From an uncultured Bacteroidota bacterium (GTDB lineage Bacteria > Bacteroidota > Bacteroidia > Chitinophagales > Chitinophagaceae): 13,110 bases of DNA. The stretch covers positions 1 to 13,110 of the forward strand of contig CAMPKR010000032.1 in the NCBI GenBank assembly GCA_946887345.1, read 5' to 3'. The notes under the pieces were generated by a model. The model did not search any database. It had not been told where the DNA came from and saw only the letters and a list, made by a program, of their open reading frames with translations. Numbering within the stretch: the first letter of the stretch is position 1; each line of letters starts with the position of its first letter. The position numbers and the translations under genes were made by a program. Positions 6,617 through 13,110 of the stretch are shown piece by piece.

Positions 6617-9061
6617 ATGGGGCTAAATTTTGACAGAATGTCGGAAATGAAGTCAATGCTAGACATGTTAATAGCTCACCCTGAGCAAGAGATGGAGTTT
6701 ATGCCCATTGTTCCTTTGGGTGAAGAAGAATTGGATGAAGAAGAAAAAGGAAATCTCCCGCACGAGTTACCGGTAATAGTATTAAGAAATACGGTATTAT
6801 ATCCAAATGTAGTACTGCCCATCACTGTTGCTCGTGAGAAGTCCGTAAAGGCTGTCACAGAAGCTCAGAAAGTGGGGAAATGGATAGGTGTCATCGCTCA
6901 GAAAGATGCTAACAATGAAGACCCTATGCCTGAGGATATCTACCAGGTAGGTACACTTGCCAAGGTGGTAAAGCAGATAAAAATGCCTGATGGTAACATT
7001 ACCGTTTTTATTATGGGTCGTCTCCGCTTCAGAGTGGAGGCTTTCACCCAGGTAGATCCTTACTACACGGCGAAGATTAAATATCTGGAAGATGTTTTTC
7101 CCAAAGGCGATGCTTCTTTTGATGCAATGATCGCTTCTATCAAAGATCATTCAGAGCGTATAGCCCAGCAATCTCCCGGCATGGCCAGTGAGACAAGCCT
7201 TGTGCTTCGTAATATAGAACAGCAGTCTTTCCTCATGCACTTTGTAGCCTCCAACTTGCCTGCAAAGCTGCAGGATAAACAAAGCCTGCTGGAAGAAAAT
7301 GACATTCGTACCCGTGCTGAGCGTCTCCTGAGTCTACTGCAATCTGAATTGCAGCTAGTTGAGCTGAAAAACGAGATCACCAACAAGACTCGTGCTGATA
7401 TAGATAAGCAACAGCGTGAATACTTCCTGCAGCAGCAGATGAAGTCCATTCGCGAAGAGCTGGGTGGTGATCCCAACGAGCGCGAGATACGCGAAATGCA
7501 AAAGCGTGCTGAAACTGTGAAGCTTACAGAGCCGGCGCGCGAACTATTCAATAGGAACATCCAGAAGCTGGAGCGCATGCATCCCAGCACCCCTGATTAT
7601 TCGGTGATATACAATCACCTGGACCTGATGCTTGATCTGCCCTGGGACGAATATACGGAGGACAGCTACGATCTGAAGAAAGCGGAAAAGGTTCTTGACA
7701 ATGACCATTACGGCATGGACAAGATCAAAGACCGTATCCTCGAATATCTTGCCGTCCTTAAGCTGAAGGGCGATATGAAGTCACCGATACTTTGCTTTGT
7801 TGGCCCTCCGGGTATTGGTAAAACGTCTCTTGGTCGCAGTATAGCCAACGCTATCAACCGCCGGTATGTGCGCCTCAGCCTCGGTGGTCTGCACGACGAA
7901 AGCGAACTACGCGGTCACCGCAAGACCTATATCGGCGCTATGCCTGGCCGTATCGTACAGTCACTGCGCAAAGTGAAGACCGCTAACCCCGTTTTTATAT
8001 TGGATGAGATTGATAAGATAGGTAAGGATTTCCGTGGCGATCCAAGTTCGGCACTACTGGAAGTTCTCGACCCAGAGCAGAATAACTCTTTTTACGATAA
8101 CTACTTGGAGACCGAATTCGATCTTTCTAAAGTCCTATTCATAGCTACTGCCAATAGTCTGGCCGATATCCAACCTGCACTCCGCGACAGGTTAGAGATC
8201 ATTCAGCTTTCAGGATATTCCACAGAAGAGAAGATCGAGATCGCCAAACGTCACCTTCTGCCCAAACAGAAAGAACTCCACGGCCTCACAAAGACGCCAA
8301 TAAAGTTCCCCGATAAGGTACTCAACAAAATGATCCAGGAGTATACCCGCGAGTCAGGTGTACGCGAACTGGACAGGCTTACAGCCGCTATCATGCGTTC
8401 GCTGGCAAGACAAGTAGCCACCAACGAAAAGGTAGCTCCTCAGCTCTCTGTAGAGCAGGTAGAGAAGGTTTTGGGGAAACCAAAATACAGCAACGAGCTA
8501 TACACCAAGGCACACCCTCCGGGCGTGACTGTAGGCCTGGCCTGGACCAGTGTGGGAGGAGATATACTTTTTATAGAAACAGGCTTATATAAAGGTAAAG
8601 GTGGCCTTGCGCTCACCGGTAACCTCGGAAATGTGATGAAGGAAAGTGCCACCACAGCGTTGGCCTATCTTAGGTCTCATGCTGAAGAGTACAAAATACC
8701 GCCCGGCAAATTCGACGAGTTCAACGTACACATTCACGTTCCCGAAGGTGCCGTGCCTAAAGACGGTCCAAGTGCCGGCGTTACCATGCTCACATCACTC
8801 GCATCAGCCTTTACAGGTCGCAAGGTGAAGCCTTACCTGGCAATGACAGGTGAGATAACACTCCGCGGACAAGTGCTTCCTGTAGGTGGCATTAAGGAAA
8901 AAGTGCTCGCTGCCAGGCGCGCAGGTATCAAGGATGTCATTCTTTGTAAGTCCAATGCCAAGGACGTAGAAGAGATCAACAAGGCGTACATCAAAGGCGT
9001 CAAGTTCCACTACGTTACAGAAATGAGCGAAGTGCTTGAATTTGCCCTGTCGAAGAAATAA
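6617..9061 (+). CDS. lon: ATP-dependent protease Lon (LonA)
   Basis: Lon is a cytoplasmic hexameric AAA+ serine protease that degrades misfolded and regulatory proteins. The 814-residue protein has the full LonA order. The N-terminal substrate-recognition domain starts at ~51 ([19 protein letters not shown]), followed by a coiled-coil region (~225-320, including [18 protein letters not shown]). The AAA+ module has Walker A GPPGIGKT (396-403), Walker B FILDEID (460-466) and an arginine-rich ALRDRLEII segment. The protease domain has catalytic S719 in PKDGPSAG and K762 in GGIKEK, 43 residues apart as in E. coli (S679/K722). An acidic stretch ([11 protein letters not shown], 35-45) precedes the N-domain. 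The start is uncertain: ATGs at 6617, 6638 and 6647 are all in frame and none has a Shine-Dalgarno; 6617 is nearest the promoter. All catalytic residues are present, so it should be active. Confidence 0.97.
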   Translation: MGLNFDRMSEMKSMLDMLIAHPEQEMEFMPIVPLGEEELDEEEKGNLPHELPVIVLRNTVLYPNVVLPITVAREKSVKAVTEAQKVGKWIGVIAQKDANNEDPMPEDIYQVGTLAKVVKQIKMPDGNITVFIMGRLRFRVEAFTQVDPYYTAKIKYLEDVFPKGDASFDAMIASIKDHSERIAQQSPGMASETSLVLRNIEQQSFLMHFVASNLPAKLQDKQSLLEENDIRTRAERLLSLLQSELQLVELKNEITNKTRADIDKQQREYFLQQQMKSIREELGGDPNEREIREMQKRAETVKLTEPARELFNRNIQKLERMHPSTPDYSVIYNHLDLMLDLPWDEYTEDSYDLKKAEKVLDNDHYGMDKIKDRILEYLAVLKLKGDMKSPILCFVGPPGIGKTSLGRSIANAINRRYVRLSLGGLHDESELRGHRKTYIGAMPGRIVQSLRKVKTANPVFILDEIDKIGKDFRGDPSSALLEVLDPEQNNSFYDNYLETEFDLSKVLFIATANSLADIQPALRDRLEIIQLSGYSTEEKIEIAKRHLLPKQKELHGLTKTPIKFPDKVLNKMIQEYTRESGVRELDRLTAAIMRSLARQVATNEKVAPQLSVEQVEKVLGKPKYSNELYTKAHPPGVTVGLAWTSVGGDILFIETGLYKGKGGLALTGNLGNVMKESATTALAYLRSHAEEYKIPPGKFDEFNVHIHVPEGAVPKDGPSAGVTMLTSLASAFTGRKVKPYLAMTGEITLRGQVLPVGGIKEKVLAARRAGIKDVILCKSNAKDVEEINKAYIKGVKFHYVTEMSEVLEFALSKK

Positions 9062-9065
9062 ATGA

Positions 9066-9112
9066 ACAAATAAAAAGCTTCCCGGCATATTGCCGGGAAG
9101 CTTTTTATTTGT
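9066..9112. terminator. Bidirectional terminator between lon and the M49 peptidase gene
   Basis: A perfect 22-bp stem (9066-9087 with 9091-9112) closes a 3-nt TAT loop. The GC core GCTTCCCGGCA is flanked by five A residues on the left and five T residues on the right, so each strand reads as a hairpin followed by a T tract. It fills almost the whole gap between the two convergent stop codons (9061 and 9123). Confidence 0.9.
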
Positions 9113-9122
9113 ATAATTCAAA

Positions 9123-11210
9123 CTAGTTCATTACAGGCAGGAAAGAGTATTTCTTTCCGTATTCCATCATCTGTTGGAAGAAGCTTTCCGGGTATTCGAT
9201 CTTCACATCTGTAACATTGTCGCCTTCCATCACAGGTATTAATCTTGGCTGTATAAACCCTTGGTAAGGCTTTATGTTCAGCTTCGCATAGCGCTCCAGT
9301 ATCTCTTTGTGCAGTACAGGGTCTACTTTTACGCCGTAGCCTTCCACCAGGTTCTTCGCTGCCGTGTAATCTCCTTCCGACTTGATACGCTGCAATTCAC
9401 GAAGCAATTCGCCAAATAGCACGCGCAGTTTTTGATAGTCATTCACACGCACATAGGTATTGTTGTTCTTTTTTACAAATTCTATCACATTGTCTTTTTT
9501 ACCTTTCTCAAAGGCCCATCTTGATACCAGTGCGCGGTTGCGCATATGCGCTTCTTCCAGTTGCTCTCCACGCTTCAGGCGGGTAAGCTGGGTCATAATG
9601 CCATTCATTATGTAGCTGTCATACTCGGCCATGCCCACTTCCAGGCTGGGCATTACTCCTATATCTACCAGCTTTTGGTCCATTACATAGTAAAGTGCTA
9701 CCAGGTCGGCACGGGCCTCTTCCATTGTTGAGGCATAGTTCTTCAGCGTCTTATCGGTTGTCTCTACTCCTTCGTTTATCTGTCCCGAGGCATGGCCGAT
9801 ACATTCGTGCATATCAGTATGCAGGTCGCCGGCCAGGGCTCCATATTTTTTCAGTCTTTGTATCACAGTATCATTCACGCCAAATTCATCCAGCGTTCCC
9901 CCTTTTGAACGGAATACGGTATATGAGTGCACTATATTGCTCAGCGATACAGATTTAGACCCATAATCTGCTCTTATCCAGTCTGCATTTGGTAGGTTTA
10001 TGCCTATCGGCGTGCTGGGTGCAGCGTCGCCGCTTTCCACTATCACCGTTATTGCTTTGGCCGAGATGCCCTTTACAGTGTCTTTCTTGTGCTCTTTCAT
10101 TATTGGCGAGTTATCCTCAAACCATTGCGCTTCCTTAGCTATTGCTGAGATACGTTTGGATGTTTCCATATCTTTTACAGATACTACACTTTCATAGCTG
10201 CCTTTTTTACCTATTGCATCCAGGTATACTTCTATAAAGCCATTTACAACATCCAGTTTCGACGCCGTATCTCTTACCCAGGCAACACTATAGTCATCAA
10301 AGGTCTTCAGGTCGCCGGTTTTGTAATATTGCACCAGCAGGTCCAGTGCTTTCTTTTGTTGCGCGTTTTCAGCCACTGTGGAAGCTTTTTCCAGCCAGTA
10401 AACTACTTTTTCTATTGCGGGGCTGTACATGCCGCCCACTTTCCATACTTTTTCTACCACCTGGCCGTTGGCATCTTTCATTACCTTGCTATTCAGCCCC
10501 CAGGATGGCGCATTTCCGGTCGTCGGGAATTTCGCATAGAATTCATCTACTTCCTTCTGTGTTACACCCTCATAAAAGTTATTGGCCGACATCGCTACGT
10601 TGTCTATGTTGGCGCGTTGGTCTACCAGCTTCGGCATAAACTTCATGTCATACAGAGCAGGTTTCATCCGTGCCAGGAAGGCATCTGTGGTTTCGCCGGC
10701 TTCCTTTGGCAGCAGGCCCTGGTCGCTGGCATTCGCTACCTGGCTGAAGTATTCAAACGAACATTCAGGTATGAATTTCTCATTGCTGTAGTGATGGTAG
10801 TTGCCATTGCTGAACCATACACGGCCGCAGTAGGTCTCAAACTTCTTCCAGTCTTCAGATCCCTTGTCTCCACTATAAGTAGCGTACATGGCCTCTACGG
10901 TTTTGCGGATAGCAAGTCCGTATTTATTCTTTTGATCATAGATCATATCGCGGCCGCAAAGGGCTGCTTCATACAGGTAATAAGCCAATTGCTTCTCTTT
11001 CAGGCTCAGTTGCGAAAATCCTGGCACTTCATAGCGAAGCACTTGAAGATCGGCAAAGGCCTCTGCCTCCACCTTAAAGTTGGGGTCGTAGCTTATAGCT
11101 TCTGCGTTCAGGGTGTCTACTTTTTCGTTCCCGTTGGCTGGCTTGTTGTTGCAGGAACCCGCCATTTGCAGGCTTAGCAATGCCACGACAGGTATTGTCC
11201 ACTTTTTCAT
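9123..11210 (-). CDS. M49-family (dipeptidyl-peptidase III-like) zinc peptidase, predicted lipoprotein
   Basis: DPP III enzymes are zinc aminopeptidases that release dipeptides from the N-terminus of oligopeptides. The 695-residue protein has the family's HExxxH site as HECIGH (468-473) and the second zinc/catalytic motif EEARAD (497-502), in the MEEARADLVALYYV context typical of M49. To my recollection, characterised Bacteroides DPP III also has a Cys at the third position of this motif (HECLGH). The N-terminus MKKWTIPVVALLSLQMAGSC looks like a lipoprotein signal with C20 as anchor, although the -3 to -1 residues AGS are a loose lipobox. That places it in the periplasm or at the outer membrane, unlike the cytosolic eukaryotic enzyme. 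It is convergent with lon and divergent from a small lipoprotein gene, so it is probably transcribed alone. It may serve peptide use or turnover (inference). Confidence 0.93.
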   Translation of the reverse strand: MKKWTIPVVALLSLQMAGSCNNKPANGNEKVDTLNAEAISYDPNFKVEAEAFADLQVLRYEVPGFSQLSLKEKQLAYYLYEAALCGRDMIYDQKNKYGLAIRKTVEAMYATYSGDKGSEDWKKFETYCGRVWFSNGNYHHYSNEKFIPECSFEYFSQVANASDQGLLPKEAGETTDAFLARMKPALYDMKFMPKLVDQRANIDNVAMSANNFYEGVTQKEVDEFYAKFPTTGNAPSWGLNSKVMKDANGQVVEKVWKVGGMYSPAIEKVVYWLEKASTVAENAQQKKALDLLVQYYKTGDLKTFDDYSVAWVRDTASKLDVVNGFIEVYLDAIGKKGSYESVVSVKDMETSKRISAIAKEAQWFEDNSPIMKEHKKDTVKGISAKAITVIVESGDAAPSTPIGINLPNADWIRADYGSKSVSLSNIVHSYTVFRSKGGTLDEFGVNDTVIQRLKKYGALAGDLHTDMHECIGHASGQINEGVETTDKTLKNYASTMEEARADLVALYYVMDQKLVDIGVMPSLEVGMAEYDSYIMNGIMTQLTRLKRGEQLEEAHMRNRALVSRWAFEKGKKDNVIEFVKKNNNTYVRVNDYQKLRVLFGELLRELQRIKSEGDYTAAKNLVEGYGVKVDPVLHKEILERYAKLNIKPYQGFIQPRLIPVMEGDNVTDVKIEYPESFFQQMMEYGKKYSFLPVMN

Positions 11211-11241
11211 TATATAGATTTGAAATTTGATTAAACGTGCC

Positions 11242-11249
11242 TAAAAGTA
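11242..11249 (-). promoter_or_regulatory. Weak candidate -7 element for the M49 peptidase gene
   Basis: On the minus strand this reads TACTTTTA, seven of eight against TAnnTTTG, 31 nt upstream of the ATG at 11210. No exact match to the consensus was found in this intergenic region, so the call is tentative. Confidence 0.2.
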
Positions 11250-11330
11250 AAGTATTCCCTCCTCTGTCTGAAATATTATTCACAGACTTTAATACTGTCA
11301 GTGGCTGATTTCAAATATCCGCCGATATCT

Positions 11331-11338
11331 TATTTTTA
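11331..11338 (+). promoter_or_regulatory. Weak candidate -7 element for the small lipoprotein gene
   Basis: TATTTTTA matches TAnnTTTG at seven of eight positions and ends only 5 nt before the ATG at 11344. If used, transcription would start at or very near the start codon, giving a leaderless or nearly leaderless message. The real promoter may lie further upstream within the 133-bp divergent region. Confidence 0.22.
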
Positions 11339-11343
11339 CCACC

Positions 11344-11793
11344 ATGAAGATCACGTCCTTATTAGCCTGCTTATGTACTATCGGCCTTTTTTCATGCGGT
11401 TCCGGTCCTGCCGAAAAGGAGGAAGGTATAACGGAAGAAGTGTCCGACTTCATCCTTCCACCTCCCGGCACCATCGTCGCTTCCGATTCAACGGTGATAA
11501 AGGACGGCCTCAATAATTTTCACTTTAAAGTACGCGTAGAGACCAACGAACATACCAGGAAAGGCACTTACACTATAGTTGTAGAATATGGTCCCAACGA
11601 GAATTCTTCTATGTTCACCCTGCCAAAGGGAGGAGAGCGCCTCCCGGTATCTATTAAGAAAGGGGATGAATACGAGTATATCGTTGGCTTCACCTACCAG
11701 GGGAAATTCTATGAATACTACCAGGTATCCTTCGTCCCGGGCCATCCCCCTACCACATCTGTAAAGAATATCAAAGCCTGGGCCTTACAATGA
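11344..11793 (+). CDS. Small predicted lipoprotein of unknown function
   Basis: The protein has 149 residues. The N-terminus MKITSLLACLCTIGLFSCGSG is a lipoprotein signal with C18 as the likely lipidated cysteine (LFSC lipobox). A short acidic linker (EKEEGITEEVSD) follows, then a beta-rich region of about 110 residues with alternating strands (FHFKVRVET, GTYTIVVEYG, EYEYIVGFTY, FYEYYQVSFV), which suggests a single small beta-sandwich or Ig-like domain on the periplasmic or outer face of a membrane. I do not recognise a named family. It is divergent from the M49 peptidase gene and 83 nt upstream of glnS in the same direction, but glnS has its own promoter-like element. The ATG at 11344 is the only start that preserves the signal peptide. 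Confidence 0.8.
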   Translation: MKITSLLACLCTIGLFSCGSGPAEKEEGITEEVSDFILPPPGTIVASDSTVIKDGLNNFHFKVRVETNEHTRKGTYTIVVEYGPNENSSMFTLPKGGERLPVSIKKGDEYEYIVGFTYQGKFYEYYQVSFVPGHPPTTSVKNIKAWALQ

Positions 11794-11849
11794 TAGGTTC
11801 ATGATAGCCCGGTTCATCCATTAATCCCCCCAAATCCCGGTTCAAATCT

Positions 11850-11857
11850 TACCTTTG
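11850..11857 (+). promoter_or_regulatory. Candidate glnS -7 promoter element
   Basis: TACCTTTG matches TAnnTTTG exactly and ends 19 nt before the glnS ATG at 11877. A convincing -33 TTG is not visible. The 83-bp gap from 11794 also holds two copies of CCCGGTTCA (11808-11816 and 11836-11844), 28 bp apart, of unknown meaning. No terminator-type hairpin was found after the lipoprotein gene. Confidence 0.47.
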
Positions 11858-11876
11858 CACCTCCGAACACCAATAT

Positions 11877-13110
11877 ATGAGCGAAGAAAGGTCACTCAAC
11901 TTTTTAGAAGAGATAATAGAAAATGATATAGCCGCGGGCAAGAACGATGGCCGCATACACACGCGTTTTCCTCCGGAGCCTAATGGCTACCTGCATATAG
12001 GTCACGCATCGTCCATCTGCCTGAATTTCGGTCTGGCAAGAAGATATAATGGCAAATGCAATCTTCGTTTCGATGATACCAATCCTTTAACAGAAGAAAC
12101 AGAATATGTAGAAAGCATTAAGAACGATATCAAATGGCTGGGTTTCACGTGGGATAATGAGTTGTACGCTTCCGATTATTTCGAAACGCTGTACGGTTTT
12201 GCCATTACCCTTATTAAGAAGGGTCTGGCCTATGTAGACGATCTCACCGCTGAAGAGATAGCCGCTGGCAAGGGTTCTACAGTAGAGCCCGGCAGGAACA
12301 GCCCTTTTCGCGACCGCACTGTTGAAGAAAACCTGCAGTTATTCGAAGATATGCGCGCAGGTAAATACAAGGATGGGGAGAAAACGCTCCGTGCTAAAAT
12401 AGACATGGCGCATCCCAATCTTTTACTTCGCGATCCGCTCATGTACCGTATTAAGCATGCACATCACCACCGTACAGGAGACAAGTGGTGCATCTACCCT
12501 ATGTACGACTTCGCCCATGGCCAAAGCGATAGCATTGAGCATATCACCCATTCTATTTGCACACTTGAGTTCATTCACCACCGTCCCTTATACGACTGGT
12601 TCATAGAGCAACTGGAAATATTCCCTTCACGTCAGTATGAGTTTGCGCGTCGCAACCTCACTTATACTGTAATGAGTAAGAGAAAGCTGCTGCAGTTGGT
12701 GAACGAAAAACACGTTGCCGGCTGGGACGATCCACGTATGCCTACCGTAAGCGGTATGCGTCGTCGTGGCTATCCTGCTGCTGCTATCCGTGAGTTTTGC
12801 GATACTACAGGTATTGCCAAACGCGAGAACATCGTTGACCTGGGTTTGCTCGAGTTCCACGTACGTGAACAGCTCAATAAAACTGCTCACCGTGTTATGG
12901 CCGTTCTCGATCCCGTCAAGCTGGTGATCACCAACTATGAAGAAGGCAGGGTAGAGGAGATGAAAGCTGAAAACAATCCCGAGGATGAGGACGGTGGTTC
13001 ACGTAAGATGCCGTTCAGCCGCGAAATATGGATTGAACGTGAAGATTTTATGGAAGAGCCTCCTAAAAAATTCTTCCGTCTCGGCCCCGGCCTGATGGTA
13101 CGCCTCAAAC
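11877..13110 (+). CDS. glnS: Glutaminyl-tRNA synthetase (3' partial)
   Basis: This class I aminoacyl-tRNA synthetase charges tRNA-Gln with glutamine. From the ATG at 11877, 411 codons run to the window edge without a stop. The ATP-binding HIGH signature is at residues 40-43 ([12 protein letters not shown]), and the KMSKS-equivalent is MSKRK at 266-270 (TVMSKRKLL), the form typical of GlnRS. The segment [26 protein letters not shown] (about 207-232) and the later start of the beta-barrel anticodon-binding region (from about 340) also favour GlnRS over GluRS. E. coli GlnRS has about 550 residues, so roughly the last quarter is missing, cut only by the window. The presence of glnS implies direct charging rather than sole use of the GatCAB amidation route. 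Confidence 0.96.
   Translation, partial: MSEERSLNFLEEIIENDIAAGKNDGRIHTRFPPEPNGYLHIGHASSICLNFGLARRYNGKCNLRFDDTNPLTEETEYVESIKNDIKWLGFTWDNELYASDYFETLYGFAITLIKKGLAYVDDLTAEEIAAGKGSTVEPGRNSPFRDRTVEENLQLFEDMRAGKYKDGEKTLRAKIDMAHPNLLLRDPLMYRIKHAHHHRTGDKWCIYPMYDFAHGQSDSIEHITHSICTLEFIHHRPLYDWFIEQLEIFPSRQYEFARRNLTYTVMSKRKLLQLVNEKHVAGWDDPRMPTVSGMRRRGYPAAAIREFCDTTGIAKRENIVDLGLLEFHVREQLNKTAHRVMAVLDPVKLVITNYEEGRVEEMKAENNPEDEDGGSRKMPFSREIWIEREDFMEEPPKKFFRLGPGLMVRLK

Noticed and set aside
7147..7590. Minus-strand open frame inside lon
   Set aside because: Ser/Arg/Cys-rich shadow of the lon coiled-coil region, with no start context or domain.
10329..11177. Long open frame (282 codons) on the plus strand opposite the M49 peptidase gene
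   Set aside because: The opposite strand encodes a clear M49 protein with both metal motifs. The plus-strand translation is rich in Phe, His, Tyr and Cys without any domain pattern, as expected for an antisense shadow.
11808..11844. Two copies of CCCGGTTCA upstream of glnS as an operator or T-box-like element
   Set aside because: Two 9-bp direct copies without dyad symmetry or any T-box landmarks can arise by chance; T-box control is also not expected in Bacteroidota.
1..13110. Mobile elements, CRISPR arrays, tRNA/rRNA genes or phage genes
   Set aside because: No transposase, repeat-spacer array, tRNA cloverleaf-like sequence or phage structural gene was recognised on either strand; gene content is mainly housekeeping and envelope.

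Overview
The window looks like chromosomal DNA of a Bacteroidota bacterium, most likely of the Chitinophaga/Sphingobacteriia side, although the genus cannot be fixed from sequence alone. Four things support this. A PorV/PorQ-type outer-membrane protein sits next to a very large secreted protein with a type IX-like C-terminal domain. There is a TlpA/DUF4369 thioredoxin lipoprotein. Several gene starts are preceded by the Bacteroidota -7 element TAnnTTTG. Shine-Dalgarno sequences are generally absent before the start codons.

Layout. At 1-2351 (+) is the C-terminal 782 codons of a large secreted surface protein whose start lies outside the window. It is followed at 2402-3520 (+) by a PorV/PorQ-family beta-barrel, with a hairpin between the two. 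After a strong hairpin terminator come greA (3616-4089) and a HIT-family hydrolase (4100-4492), 10 nt apart, and then a TlpA-like lipoprotein (4544-5677). This gene converges on an outer-membrane beta-barrel gene (5737-6507, -) across a shared 18-bp terminator hairpin. The beta-barrel gene is divergent from lon (6617-9061, +). lon converges on an M49 dipeptidyl-peptidase III-like lipoprotein gene (9123-11210, -) across a 22-bp perfect hairpin. Divergent from the peptidase is a small lipoprotein gene of unknown function (11344-11793, +), then the 5' part of glnS (11877 to the window edge).

How the genes fit together. The left part concerns protein export and display at the cell surface: a secretion substrate plus a PorV-like partner. 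The middle and right are housekeeping and protein quality control: transcript-cleavage factor, nucleotide hydrolase, periplasmic thiol-disulfide protein, ATP-dependent protease, Zn-peptidase and aminoacyl-tRNA synthetase. No mobile element, CRISPR array, tRNA or rRNA was seen.

I found no convincing new biological system. The observations most worth checking are a promoter-like element directly in front of a terminator upstream of greA (a possible leader RNA or attenuator), the paired secreted giant and PorV paralogue, and the hairpin between those two genes.
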